A DNA stretch of 64,000 bases from NCBI GenBank assembly GCA_013339895.1, contig JABACO010000001.1, positions 31,687,779 to 31,751,778 of the forward strand, given 5' to 3'. This document shows positions 31,820 through 43,045 of the stretch, piece after piece. Below the pieces are notes generated by a model. It was not told the DNA's origin and ran no database searches. It saw nothing but the letters and a program-made list of their open reading frames with translations. A program made the position numbers and the translations under genes. Numbering within the stretch: the first letter of the stretch is position 1; the number at the start of each line of letters is the position of its first letter. Source of the stretch: Ephydatia muelleri (taxonomy: Eukaryota; Porifera; Demospongiae; Spongillida; Spongillidae).

Positions 31820-32275
31820 TCATGCGTCGTCGAGTGGTGGGCATCAGGGCAGAGATCGCACCGAATTTCATGAGAGATAATCCTTACTCAGTATGCTCAA
31901 TTGTTTCCCATGCTGTTTTATTCCCTTCAGCCTGATGGAACTCATTTGTTTAATTTTGTCACTGCTACATCCTGGGAATCCTACCTAACTGACATGTCAA
32001 AGACTGGAACTTGGGGAACACATCTAGAAGTGCAAATGATTGCGTCCATGATCAATGTCACAATTTGCATCGTTACTGACAGTAGCAATGCAGATGATTC
32101 AATGGTTTGGCTGTACCCTAATGACAGGCCTGATGCTACTGATTCTCCAATACTCATTATTGGCAGTGAAATGGCTCATCATTATTATAGCCTATCTATT
32201 AATGATGCACTGGGCATGATGAAGAGACCCTGTTTGAAAAGCATGGTTGATAACACATCTCACAAGGGTAAGTAA
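31820..32275 (+). pseudogene. OTU-domain fragment
   Basis: The frame at 31901-32275 has the C-terminal half of an OTU protease fold: TGTWGTHLEVQMIASMINVT, then IVTDSSNADD, PILIIGSEMAHHYYSL. Residues upstream (GIRAEIAPNFMRDN) appear in another frame. No DGNC catalytic motif is visible, so the domain is partial. It may be one exon of a split gene, because GGTAAGTAATG follows the end of the similarity at about 32269. Confidence 0.5.
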
Positions 32276-33480
32276 TGTATTTATGTGGATGATCAATGAT
32301 ATACTCTACACATCACTATGTGGTCTCATGATGTCATTTCTAGTCCAATGCATATGGCTTACCTAGAATTCCTTCATCTTCTGTAGCCATTTTAATGACA
32401 GGTCACAAGGGATCATTTTGGATTACAGCACATGAATTTATCTAATAAAAGGAGCTTGCATAGGTGATAATGTAAGTGTAATTGTGAATAAATTATACAG
32501 ATAATTTCAGTGCACTTCAATACAGATAATAAATTATTATCTGCATTTGCTTGAAGAGAAACATTCAGAACTATGTTTCTAGTTTCATTTCATAAGCTTT
32601 TATGATTTTATATTTTTGATGGTAAGAAGTGAAGTGTATGAATTCATTTGTTTTCAACATGGTTGCTACAAATAGCTACACAGTGAAAAAGTCAGTGTTC
32701 AAGGTATTGAGTTAAAGAACTACAGGATTAAATTTTATCTTGCATTTCAATTGTTAGGAATAAGGATTTCAAGTACATAATAATGCCATGCAATATTCCT
32801 CAACACTGGTTTCTTGCAGTAATAAATAGAAATGGTAAATTTATGGAGCAAAGTTGTTATTCCTCCCCCCCTCCCATCTATCCCCCCCCCCTCCCATCTA
32901 CCCCCCCCCCATCCCACCCTAGGTGATTGACATACATGACAGATCAGTCTCTGTATATGATTCTTTTTACAATGAAATTCAAGGAAATGCATTACATGTC
33001 ATTAGGTGTTCTTTTGCTTATTTTGTACTCATTAATTGACCATTTATCATTATTTAGCAATTTCCTGACCCAAGAATACTACAATCAGTATTCAGTACCT
33101 ATAATAATCTTCATGGACCATTAAAGAGTGCAATGTATGTTGTTATGCTGGATACCTGTTTCTAAATTTCAATGGTATACTCATGCTTTAGGCCTGTACT
33201 ATAAGGCAGACTAATGCTGTAGACTGTGGAATATTACTATGCAAGGTAAAAAAAAAAAAATTAAGTTAAAGAAAGTAATTTTTCATTCCTTGTCTACACT
33301 TGCAGTTTGCAGACTGCATTGTGAAAAAGCTTCCACTAACATTTTCAGTAGCATTGAATTAATTAATGAACTGTAATTGATTAGGATTTGCCTAGACATC
33401 AAGCACTTGGCTTCGGTCATGGCTGGCAATGAGATTGATCCATCCCAGGTATGTGCATTTCAAGTGTTAACATTTGATCT
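32276..33480. other. no gene seen; C-rich tracts
   Basis: Includes a polypyrimidine C-rich block at 32863-32918 (CCCCCCTCCCATCTA units, three copies). Nothing else can be supported. Confidence 0.4.
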
Positions 33481-34450
33481 GTGAGACTTTTATCTTCATA
33501 TAGTTCGAAAATCCACTATGAGGAGATGAGGATATTCCTATCTTTGTGCAAAGATTATGTACCACAAGATGTCCAAGATGCCTTGCAGAGGGTATTTACC
33601 AAAAGGCAGTGGAAGTGGTGCTTAATTTGCTCTAATAACAGATCATGTCAGCCCAACACAATGATTCATCAGACCTCCAAACTGCTGATAGTGGGCAAAT
33701 ATTTTCATTACAATGTTATGTACCTTAATATTCTTGGCAGGTCATTCTCTTAACTATCAACATTTTGTACCAATTTTTAAACATCCAATGCTAGATGATG
33801 TTAGCCCCATTGACCCTCTACCAGCAAAGTGTTTCTATGAAAGGGATGCGATGAATTTAAGGTTGTGGAAGAAACCACTGCCATTTTTTGTTGACATGTA
33901 AAGAGCATAACTATTCATGTCTGTTAATGTATATTTACCTTATCTGCAGCGATAAGAAACTGTCTTTGAAGCAACTAGTCAATTTATGTCACAACAGCGA
34001 GGTTTGAAATTCTAACAATTGCATGGGTGCATGCGTCAAACATTGAACTTTAACTTCAGCTCATCTAAGAAAAATATGCACAAAAGAACACCATTCTTTT
34101 TTTTGCATCAATATACATTGCGAAAGCAAGTGCAAAGTACATTGCAAAAGAATACTCGGCCATACACAAGTACCTCAAATCAACATCGTCGAGCTATGAA
34201 GCATTGAAGCATTCACTCCACTTATGGCCAATAAAAAGCATGGATGTGGCAAGTTGCTTGTCATTCTCCCGGTTATGGAATATTATTTTTAAACACAAAT
34301 AACAGGTAGAGGCAGTCAAGCACTTCTTATATGGCATCACAATTGATGAAGGTGCTGACGGACTGCGTGCTATATCACTGGCGTGGGATGTGCTTTATCC
34401 TGAAGTAAGCTAGAAAGAAAAGCTTGCATTCTGCATAATTGGGGAAAAAA
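33481..34450 (+). other. scattered exon-like fragments, unidentified
   Basis: Short plausible coding pieces (YEEMRIFLSLCKDYVPQDVQDALQ region near 33515-33620; HPMLDDVSPIDPLPAK near 33780-33830) occur with splice-like ends, but I cannot assemble a gene or recognise a family. Confidence 0.25.
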
Positions 34451-34700
34451 ATTTCTCAGCTATATTCTGCTGGTACGCAAGGACAAAACTGCCATGAACT
34501 ACGAGGAAGCCGCTGTACATTATTTAGAACATATTACAGCTCATTTCAAGTTACACAAAACTAGACAAATGTACACACATAAAACTGTATAAAGCAATGC
34601 ATTATCACACTGTACGTATCATTAAATGAAACATGATCAGTGACAGTCAATTTATTAGATACCCATACATCTTTGCGTGCAGGGAGACTCGAACAATATT

Positions 34701-34860
34701 CAGGGAACTCGGTCCCCCCCCCCCCCCCCCCGGACCCAAATCCCTAGATGTACAGTATTCGCGGAGGACCCAGTTCCCTAGGAACTTCGGTCCGAGGGGG
34801 ACCGAGTTCCCTATGGAATTGGGGCCTCCGGACCGAAAATTAGTGGGGGACCGACACCGG
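34701..34860 (-). repeat. GGTCCCCC-rich short repeat element, copy 2
   Basis: Relative of 31355-31520 in opposite orientation, ending GGGGGACCGACACCGG. Paired GGACCGAAA/TTTCGGTCC motifs suggest a foldback MITE. Confidence 0.6.
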
Positions 34861-35041
34861 CACAGTTTTTTTTTAGCGCGGTCATTCAATTCCATACATT
34901 GAAAAGTACCGCTTTATGCTGCCGTATTGACCGAATGAAAAAAGATGATATGATAATTAATATACCGTTGGAATGCACATTTTTAGAACCATGCGAATTG
35001 TTGCAAAGATATCAATTTGAAAAAAATATCCAAGTACCTAA

Positions 35042-36196
35042 TGATGGCTATTTGTGTATTCCTATGTTATGTATGTTGTGGAATGAAATAAGAGATTGAC
35101 TGTTACATATAGATCGTTTTACATATAGATCGTTTTACATATAGATCGTTTTACATATAGATCGTTTTACATATAGATCGTTTTACATATAGATCGTTTT
35201 ACATATAGATCGTTTTACATATAGATCGTTTTACATATAGATCGTTTTACATATAGATCGTTTTACATATAGATCGTTTTACATATAGATCGTTTTACAT
35301 ATAGATCGTTTTACATATAGATCGTTTTACATATAGATCGTTTTACATATAGATCGTTTGACATATAGATCGTTTGACATATAGATCGTTTGACATATAG
35401 ATCGTTTGACATATAGATCGTTTGACATATAGATCGTTTGACATATAGATCGTTTGACATATAGATCGTTTGACATATAGATCGTTTGACATATAGATCG
35501 TTTTACATATAGATCGTTTTACATATAGATCGTTTTACATATAGATCGTTTTACATATAGATCGTTTTACATATAGATCGTTTTACATATAGATCGTTTT
35601 ACATATAGATCGTTTTACATATAGATCGTTTGACATATAGATCGTTTGACATATAGATCGTTTTACATATAGATCGTTTTACATATAGATCGTTATTACA
35701 TATAGATCGTATTACATATAGATCGTTTTACATATAGATCGTTTTACATATAGATCGTTTTACATATAGATCGTTTGACATATAGATCGTTTGACATATA
35801 GATCGTTTTACATATAGATCGTTTTACATATAGATCGTTTTACATATAGATCGTTTTACATATAGATCGTTTTACATATAGATCGTTTTACATATAGATC
35901 GTTTTACATATAGATCGTTTTACATATAGATCGTTTGACATATAGATCGTTTGACATATAGATCGTTTTACATATAGATCGTTTGACATATAGATCGTTT
36001 TACATATAGATCGTTTTACATATAGATCGTTTTACATATAGATCGTTTTACATATAGATCGTTTTACATATAGATCGTTTTACATATAGATCGTTTGACA
36101 TAAAGATCGTTTTACATATAGATCGTTTGACATATAGATCGTTTTACATATAGATCGTTTTACATATAGATCGTTTTACATATAGATCATTATACA
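35042..36196 (+). mobile_element. Ty3/Gypsy LTR 3' portion expanded by a minisatellite
   Basis: Bases 35047-35103 (ATTTGTGTATTCC...AGAGATTGACTG) match the 3' portion of the LTRs at 40.04-40.1 and 44.87-44.94 kb. The LTR end is at 36196 (...TACA) followed by TTGG, as in the other copies. Between them the single TATAGATCG unit of the other LTRs is expanded into the minisatellite. Upstream of 35042 the sequence does not match the Gly-block LTRs. Confidence 0.6.
35102..36190 (+). repeat. 16-bp minisatellite, about 68 copies
   Basis: Unit ACATATAGATCGTTTT, with the last T changed to G in clustered units, a few 17-mers (GTTATTACAT) and one TAAAG variant near 36100. The array is otherwise almost perfectly homogeneous. 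Confidence 0.95.
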
Positions 36197-36251
36197 TTGG
36201 TACAGTAGCAGAGAACAGTTGATGGTCACATAAGTGTTCCTGGTCGTTTTA

Positions 36252-36720
36252 CAGGAGGAGACTTCAGTGAGTGGGATCCAGCGATTTGAGATTTGCTCTG
36301 TGGCAAATGAATGGGATCCAGATATGATGGCCCGAAACCTACCAACACTGTTGGAGAAGGAAGCGTTGGTATGTTGGCTGGACCTACCTGCAGAGACTAA
36401 AAAGATCTACAAGATGTGAAGCGTTTACTAATTGAGAAGTTGAGGCCATGAAAGCGGATTCGTCGCTTTCGTTGAATTCCAAGCACGGAAACTATATACG
36501 TCCAGGAGAAACAGCACTGCTGCATGTGCACGAATTGAAGCGCCTACTGGAAGTAGCGATGCCTGAGTGATCTTGATGCTCTTGTTCAACAGCTTTTAGC
36601 TGGGCTCCCCGACGACTGCAGTCGCGCGCTAAGAGCTATCCCGGAAATAAAAACTACAGCAGTGGCTCGAGCTCGACTACTCATGATGGTTTCGCACCAA
36701 GCAAGCGTGCCCACGTAGCG
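36252..36720 (+). pseudogene. Ty3/Gypsy gag fragment
   Basis: The plus strand encodes IQRFEICSVANEWDPD, NLPTLLEKEALVCWLDLPAE and TKKIYK in the frame ending at 36419. After a frame change come REAYPGETALLHVHELKRLL-like sequence and a capsid-like tail (LAGLPDDCSRALRAIPEIK). This is the capsid region of a Gypsy gag. Several indels break the frame and no zinc knuckle is seen. Confidence 0.7.
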
Positions 36721-37400
36721 TCTGTAAACATTGGAAAGGATTCACACTGACGGCAGCCTTGTAGGCCATTGTAGACACCTAGTGGGTGAGGTGGCTTGTC
36801 TGTCCTGGAGGGCAACCCCCCCCCCCCCACACACACACACACACACACTGCCAATTTGTTATCTCGTTAAAGCACTATAATTAATAAATAAGTCGGACAC
36901 AGCTCGACGCGTAGCGGCCATCTGCAGCTGCATCCGTTGGGTCTGGGGCCGAGACTACGAACTATTATAATGCATGGAATGGTTCAACAATAGTTCACGC
37001 GCAGTATGACAATCCAAATCACGGGCACTACTGGTACGATCAGGATCAGTCACTTAGGACTCATAGGACTTGTTTGTATTAATAATAGAGTTGTATATAC
37101 CTAATAGATTAGCTGCTTGCATTTATAACTGAGTGCATATGTTTTTTTGCTGTGTAAATATTTTAATTATGTACGTGCATTTATAATGATATTTACATGT
37201 ACGTACATGTACATTTATATATCTGCAATTAAAACCTAACACACACAATGAATGAATAATGTGCGAGTTCGTGCATGCTGCATGTATTTCAAAGCTGAGC
37301 TCTAGACAACTCTGCTGAGCTTTGAGCAATCTGTTGTATAATGGCTTCATGTGGCAAGGTAAGCAAGATCTTTCGTTCCGCAGACATTAATAACAATCCC
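36721..37400. other. no gene seen
   Basis: Holds a C-run followed by (AC)n at about 36818-36848 and a GTCTGGGGCCGAGAC relative of the 2651 foldback terminus near 36941. Otherwise nothing. Confidence 0.4.
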
Positions 37401-37407
37401 TCGAGTC

Positions 37408-38210
37408 TTACCTGCACCACATTGATCGTAAGCGTGTTTTTACACGCTTCAATACCGAGAAACTGTGTTCAGCGGCACACGAGCTAATAGGAATAGCGCC
37501 ATAAACTTTGCACAATTCTGGGAAAGCAGCCTTAAGATGGTATGTTTCATTACACAGAATGTGTAACGCTGTTGGGAAAGACGATGCATTATTGCTGCTC
37601 TGACTCGATTCGTCCTTTTCTTCAATTTCTTCATTTTCTTCAGCTTCAATCGCATCATCTTCACATTTTGATACATTAATTGGGGGAATGCAAAACGATT
37701 GGCTGCATACTCTCGAAAACACAGCAGCTCTTCAGCACATTTGATGAAATCAAGATGGTATCTCTCACAGAATGGACTAACTGTAGGAATAAGGTCATAT
37801 ACTATTCAACCTGTCTTCACAAGCACGGAGAAGTTGAAATACTGATAACACCTCATACAGTGCTCTATTATTCTCAAACCTGTCTCGTGAACTAAGAATT
37901 CTGATAGCCCTCGTGCTCGTTTAGAGTGTAGTCGTGAAAAGCGCCACTCAAATGTGCCCAAATCAGAAACAGCTGCATCGATTTTAAAAGATACCGAAAG
38001 GCATTTCTATAAGTGATAATCTAACGCAGTCAATCATATTCAATGCTTTGGAAAGATCAACTTCTATTCCCTGAAGTAAGTGGCCCAGTTCGAGCAAATA
38101 CCTCACAAAATAGGAAAGTGATAATGAGTTGCTTGTCACTACAGTATCTGAATACAACAAAACATGTACAATGACATGTAAACAACTCATTAAGCATATT
38201 AGCATATCGA
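37408..38210 (-). pseudogene. hAT transposase remnant, second family
   Basis: At 37408-37722 the minus strand gives FPTALHILCNETYHLKAAFP and then PISSCAAEHSFSVLKRVKTR, the C-terminal dimerisation motif of hAT transposases, preceded by an acidic linker. At 37984-38205 a segment (LSLSYFVRYLLELGHLLQGI) fits the helical region that lies upstream in hAT proteins. Intervening frames are broken. It differs from the hAT remnant at 53.7 kb. Confidence 0.6.
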
Positions 38211-38403
38211 CATATTCAACTATATGCAGAGCGTAATGTACTGGTAATATTTATACAGATGCAATCATGTTCTGTTAGCTGTGCAAGTACCGAACCATAA
38301 TGTAGGTAAATGCACATTCCGTTCCCTAGCTTACATATCCAATAATAGTTTCAGCAACCACAATCTCAATACTTTTGTATGTGTCGACAGAGAGAATAAT
38401 TAT

Positions 38404-39430
38404 GACACAAATGAAATACCTAATGACGTTGTACTTGAAAATTCAATGGTTTTCCCAATGCAACATGTTCAGCAATCTGATTACATTGCTTTTACGATAA
38501 ATTTTCATTACAAGAACTTGTTGCATATGAATTAAGCAAAATAAAACTTACCTCACTTCCAATCCACTGGCCATTGCATATTGCAATTAGATCTGTCTCA
38601 ATCACTTTCCACCCTTTCAGCTTTAGTAGACAGCTTTCAAAAAATTAAATTCATACATTACAATAAAAAAAGCACCATCAGGATATACCTTCTGCTGTTT
38701 TCATACAAGGGTCATCACTTGAGTCATCCACTGATTCACACCTAAATGGAACATTCCAACCTTCAATAAAAAGTAAACCCAATCTTAGAAATATATACAG
38801 GAATGTAGTATTTATCTCATGATAACGGATAACGCTATCGACTTCCTATTTTCAACACTTCATACTACACCATTTCACTATGAATAGTTGAAAATAGGAA
38901 GTCGATAGCATTATCCGTTGGGAAGCTATAGCGATTCAAACGCGATGCATTATTATAACATTTTAACCGAGGGGCAATTTTCGCGGAAACTGTCCGAAAT
39001 ATTATAGACAAATTTTTAAACCATGCCCTAGCATGTTTAATATTGATGCTGATATGCACAACTATGCAGAAATACATTCAAAGGTCTTGAAGTATTGCAC
39101 TCTTACATTTACCCTCGTAGTTGTCATTAGCAACTGGTATGCTTACAGCTGAAATGTATCTTGCAAAAATATATGTAATTAATAAATGGAAGTAAGCATA
39201 TGCAATAAATTACTTTGCATTTTTGACAATAACCTTTCAACCATAAGAATAGTATGTTTCTTCATTGAATCCAGTAAATGTATTTGCTCTGATGCATCAA
39301 TCCAAATAGCGATGTAATGTGCCTTTTTTTTTTTTTTAGGAATTCGAACTAAAAATGATATTGGGTAACTGTGTTATGAATTAAGTGCTTGACTGATACT
39401 TAAGTCGGGATTTGTGAAATAGCTGTTCAA
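38404..39430 (+). repeat. segmental duplication, copy C (partner 45541-46690)
   Basis: About 1.1 kb of near-identical, direct-orientation sequence. It contains MITE family 1 in both copies, truncated on the left here. The partner has an extra 40 bases near 46434-46475. No conserved gene was recognised inside. Confidence 0.8.
38822..39000. mobile_element. MITE family 1, left-truncated copy
   Basis: Keeps the palindromic centre (CTTCCTATTTTCAACACTTC and complement) and the right terminus CGCGGAAACTGTCCG, but the left outer arm is missing. Confidence 0.75.
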
Positions 39431-39566
39431 AACACCACTTAGGTTAACCGTGCTTTCACCAATATTGTCAACTGCTTTTAAGAACCTCCATTGAATACCA
39501 ACCATTGGTGTCTCTGAAAGGAAGGTAACGCTCAAGATACTGGCATGTGTAGGTCTGTGTAGTGAC

Positions 39567-39920
39567 TTATCGTTGGAAAATAGCAGGGGCTGCTGCAGCG
39601 CCAAATGGCAACCGGTTATAACGAAAGAGGCCTTTGTGCGTGGAAATGGTCACAAACTCTTTTGACTCTTCCTCTAGCTGCAATTGCAAGTAAGCGTGCG
39701 ACAGGTCCAGTTTAGAGAACACTTTAGCTCCCGCGGGGAAGGGGATAAGAGTCCACAGTTTCAGCACTATTAACAGTCAGTAAGTTTATAATCCCTAAAC
39801 TCCCCGGCATCGGTTTTTACCACCGGTACCACATGCAGGAGCGGCCCATTCCGAGAATCTCACTGGCTTTATGACACCATCCCTTTGTAAGCGCTCCAGT
39901 TCTTAATGACTCCACTTTCT
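39567..39920 (-). pseudogene. Ty3/Gypsy reverse transcriptase fragment
   Basis: The minus strand encodes GAKVFSKLDLSHAYLQLQLE followed by THKGLFRYNRLPFGAAAAPAIFQR-type sequence, the RT palm region around the first catalytic Asp. Upstream codons up to 39920, in shifted frames, resemble the entry of Gypsy RT (ALREKVES, DGVIKPxRFSEW-like, GxFRDYKLTVN). The catalytic YxDD part is missing. Confidence 0.7.
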
Positions 39921-40020
39921 CTCTCAGAGCGTACACAGCAAAAACAGATTGATGCATGCACGGGGCTTCAAAACAGATCGGGAAGTACTAGAGCCCTTGC
40001 AGCCTCCGGTAAACAATCAA

Positions 40021-40037
40021 CCATTCCCTGCAACCAA
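40021..40037 (-). other. Ty3/Gypsy primer-binding site
   Basis: On the minus strand TGGTTGCAGGGAATGG follows the LTR end TTACA after one T. TGG is the expected complement of a tRNA CCA end. The same sequence follows the LTRs at 44937 and 48812. Confidence 0.6.
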
Positions 40038-40457
40038 TGTAATACGATCTATATGTAACAGTCAATCTCTTATTTCATTCCACAACATACATAACATAGG
40101 AATACACAAATAGCTGGCATAGTGTTTCCTGCATGCATCCTTTGACCACGATCCCAGGGGTGCAGGGGATGCAGTACCTCTATGGAACAGTGACAGGAAG
40201 TGAGTCAGGGAATTACTATTCATCATGTTCCACAAAGGGTGTATTCAGAACACTTGCTGTCTCTCACCACGGATTCCTGGTTGACCAACCGGATGATTGT
40301 ATTTTGCATCCGGACGGAACAGACCTTGCGACCTTGCACAAAGAGTCGTCCACAAAACGAGTTCGAATCATAACAGACACTTGTATTGAAATTAGTCACG
40401 TGCGTTGAAGACTTCAAACCCGCATGTGCTGTACATATACGTGATCAACATATCACC

Positions 40458-40465
40458 TATAAATA
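40458..40465 (+). promoter_or_regulatory. TATA box of Gly-block copy 3
   Basis: TATAAATA lies 58 bases upstream of the ATG at 40524. The copies at 44573-44580 (-) and 52465-52472 have the identical motif and spacing. Confidence 0.65.
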
Positions 40466-40523
40466 TAACAGCATCGCTGCGATGATTTATACTCATACTA
40501 AGACGCAGCTGGCAGTGTGAGAA

Positions 40524-41273
40524 ATGCGATTGGAACTTATTTGTGCGTTTTTAGCGATTGCTATGGTGACCATCGGTACGTCAGCTGTGATTAGGGGTCG
40601 TCAAAATGATGCCGATGATGAGCGGAACGTTCGAGATGCTCTCTTCAGTGGCGGTGGCGGTGGAGGTGGAGGTGGAGGTGGAGGTGGCGGTGGAGGTGGA
40701 GGTGGCAGACTAGACGATGATGATGGGCAGAACGTACTAGGCGATGATGAGCGGAGCCTTCGAGATGCTCTCTCCGGTGGAGGTGGTGGCGGTGGAGGTG
40801 GAGGTGGAGGTGGAGGTGGCGGTGGAGGTGGCAGACTAGACGATGATGATGGGCAGAACGTACTAGGCGATGATGAGCGGAGCCTTCGAGATGCTCTCTC
40901 CGGTGGAGGTGGTGGAGGTGGAGGTGGAGGTGGAGGTGGAGGTGGAGGTGGCGGTGGAGGTGGCAGACTAGACGATGATGATGGGCAGAACGTACTAGGC
41001 GATGATGAGCGGAGCCTTCGAGATGCTCTCTCCGGTGGAGGTGGAGGTGGCGGTGGCGGTGACGGTGGCGGTGGAGGTGGCGGTGGAGGTGGCAGACTAG
41101 ACGACAATGAGCGGAGCGTTCGAGATGCTCTCTCCGGTGGCGGTGGAGGTGGCGGTGGAGGTGGCGGTGGCGGTGGAGGTGGCGGTGGAGGTGGAAGACT
41201 AGACGATGATGATGGGCAGAACGTACTAGGTGATGATGAAAGGCAGAGCATTGGAGATGCTCTCTCCATTTGA
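40524..41273 (+). CDS. Gly-block secreted repeat protein, copy 3 (complete)
   Basis: 249 residues. The signal peptide MRLELICAFLAIAMVTIGTS is followed by GRQNDADDERNVRDALFS. Five polyglycine blocks of roughly 15-22 residues then alternate with acidic modules (RLDDDDGQNVLGDDERSLRD; one shortened to RLDDNERSVRD). It ends GDDERQSIGDALSI-stop. There are no Cys residues beyond the signal peptide. The mature chain is Gly-rich (over half), with Asp/Glu and isolated Arg, and is predicted to be disordered and secreted. Single exon with its own TATA box, lying antisense inside an LTR. Function unknown; a sticky or matrix-forming protein is a guess. Confidence 0.8.
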   Translation: MRLELICAFLAIAMVTIGTSAVIRGRQNDADDERNVRDALFSGGGGGGGGGGGGGGGGGGGRLDDDDGQNVLGDDERSLRDALSGGGGGGGGGGGGGGGGGGGRLDDDDGQNVLGDDERSLRDALSGGGGGGGGGGGGGGGGGGGGGRLDDDDGQNVLGDDERSLRDALSGGGGGGGGGDGGGGGGGGGGRLDDNERSVRDALSGGGGGGGGGGGGGGGGGGGGRLDDDDGQNVLGDDERQSIGDALSI

Positions 41274-42118
41274 CGGTGGCAGCGGTTGTTAGGTCAGTAT
41301 ATGTCGGCACATGTACTTGTACGTGGTTCTCTTTTCAAGCACGTCATGCAATTACCGATGTTTCCTTCCCCTCACGCCGTAGAAGGGACTCAGGAACACA
41401 ATCGGGACATTATTTCAAACAGCTTCAGTCAACTATTGAGTGTTGAAATAGTAATTTATTTTGTAATTATTGTGCAAGTGATTTAATAACCAATCATAGA
41501 GAAAGCGTCGTGAGAGAAGGCGCGCGTCCATTCAGCGACATATAGAATTTAGTCCTTCGAGACCGGTATACAGGTATTTTGATGTAAGAAATTCTCTGCA
41601 TGGGTTTGTTAATTGGTGTATGAAACAAAACATTCTGGTTGCACTGGAATGTTCTAACCACAAATGTTCTCATGTGTGCCTGGGTGCTTCTTTCGGAGGA
41701 TTTCTCAATTTCATTAAAATTAGTAAGTTCAATCTTATGCCTCAGAATGTTGATGTTGCTCATCATTGAGGCTGAAGTTGCTAATTGTAGTAACTGTGAC
41801 TGAGACTGTGGCCAACGTACATGTACGCGCTGCGCCAGAACTTCCGAGTTGTGCAGATTCTAAAATAGCCAATTCACAGCGGTACACAAATAACACAAAG
41901 CACACACTCAGCATACAACCGTTGCCTGCCAAGTTCCCACGTCAGGTGTAATGCTACCTCTGCCAGGTTGTCACAGCTCCGGTCCATCACGTGCGAATAT
42001 GCTTCTATAGATGCCTAGATGCTTCTACAATCAGGGACGTACAGGCTGGCTGCTTTAAGACCAGACATCTAACAATTACACCCACACTTCTATAATACCT
42101 ATTACAGCAATCACTACA

Positions 42119-42628
42119 CTTCTCCCTTCACAAGCCAGATCGTTCTGGGGGTAGGTGAGGTCGGGTAGACCGTCGGAGGATAGGTGCAGGTACAGGACCC
42201 AGTACAGGTCCGTAATCAGGGTCCGCCCTAGGCCGAGGCTGGGGTGGTAACATCTGAGCATGGGTGGTGTCGGCGGCTGCTTCTCTGGAACTGGAGGCAT
42301 GTTAGGATCAAGGGGCCCAACGTCCTCTACATCATGCATGCTCCTGAGACATGATCGTCTCCTTTCTACCATCTGTGGCATCATGATTTCTACTTTTAAT
42401 GTGGTCAATGTGGTTACGACTCTCTTTACCATCTTCCAATTTAACTAACACCGTGACAGGCCCCTGTACTGAACTAATAACTCCCCGCAACCATTTAGGG
42501 GACCCACCCCTATGGTTCAGGCAATACACCCTTTCTCCCACCATAAATGTACGGTGACTCGCCTTCTGATCGTGATCATCCTTTTGCTGCTGTACTTGAT
42601 GCTTCAATGGTGGAAAAACAAAATCCAA
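42119..42628 (-). pseudogene. Ty3/Gypsy pol 3' end (integrase C-terminal region)
   Basis: The minus strand encodes FMVGERVYCLNHRGGSPKWL, RGVISSVQGPVTVLVKLEDG and HIDHIK, the chromo/SH3-like tail typical of Gypsy integrases (hydrophobic barrel then RxHIDHI). After a frame change a Pro-rich tail (PEKQPPTPPM) runs across the polypurine tract into the LTR. Only the C-terminal portion survives. Confidence 0.75.
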
Positions 42629-42710
42629 ATAGACTTGGGTTTCCTTCCTGATAACAGCTCTGCTAGTGTGCCCCGTATAGTTGAATGAGGGGTCAGTCTA
42701 TTGAGTGTTG

Positions 42711-43020
42711 AAATCGTATAATTTATTTTGTAATTATTGTGCAAGTGCATTCAGCGACAAATAGAATTTGGTCCTTCGAGACGCGGACAACACGTAAAAG
42801 GTTTGAAATAGGTTCATTTTACCAATGAGTGCCGAAATTACGAAATAGAAGAGAATTATGTCGGGCCATATACGTGCGTATCCAGGATTTCATAAGGGGG
42901 GGGGGGGGGGGGGGGTGGCAGACTAGACGACAATGAGCGGAGCGTTCGAGATGCTCTCTCAGGTGGCGGTGGAGGTGGCGGTGGAGGTGGCGGTGGCGGT
43001 GGAGGTGGCGGTGGAGGTGG
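42711..43020 (+). pseudogene. Gly-block gene fragment and 3'-flank fragment between the LTRs
   Basis: Bases 42711-42895 resemble the 3' flank of Gly-block copies 1 and 5 (TATTGAGTGTTGAAATC...). A G-run and then 42918-43020 encode GGRLDDNERSVRDALSGG plus polyglycine, directly joined to the pol end of the right LTR. The order is scrambled relative to intact copies, so these are rearrangement remnants. Confidence 0.7.
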
Positions 43021-43045
43021 AAGGCTTGGCTTGTGAAGGGAGAAG

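Larger units (their letters stand above)
40038..42118 (-). mobile_element. Ty3/Gypsy LTR (about 2.1 kb) carrying Gly-block gene antisense
   Basis: Reading on the minus strand, the LTR starts TGTAGTGATT at 42118, right after the purine tract GAAGGGAGAAG, and ends CGTATTACA at 40038. That gives the TGTA...TACA ends expected of an LTR, followed by a primer-binding site. It pairs as an inverted repeat with 43046-44937. The Gly-block gene at 40524-41273 runs antisense within it. A pol 3' end precedes it (42119-42628) and an RT fragment follows it (39567-39920), so it is probably shared by two rearranged element bodies. Confidence 0.75.

Noticed and set aside
35102-36190. CRISPR-like array
   Set aside because: Repeats are contiguous 16-mers without unique spacers in a eukaryotic LTR context. 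It is a minisatellite.
40601-41310. Long antisense open frames (poly-Pro and poly-His/Arg) opposite the Gly-block genes, also at 43854-44393 and 52608-53254
   Set aside because: They are the mirror of (GGN)n codons and acidic modules. They have no signal peptide or start context, and the sense strand has TATA and a conserved signal peptide.
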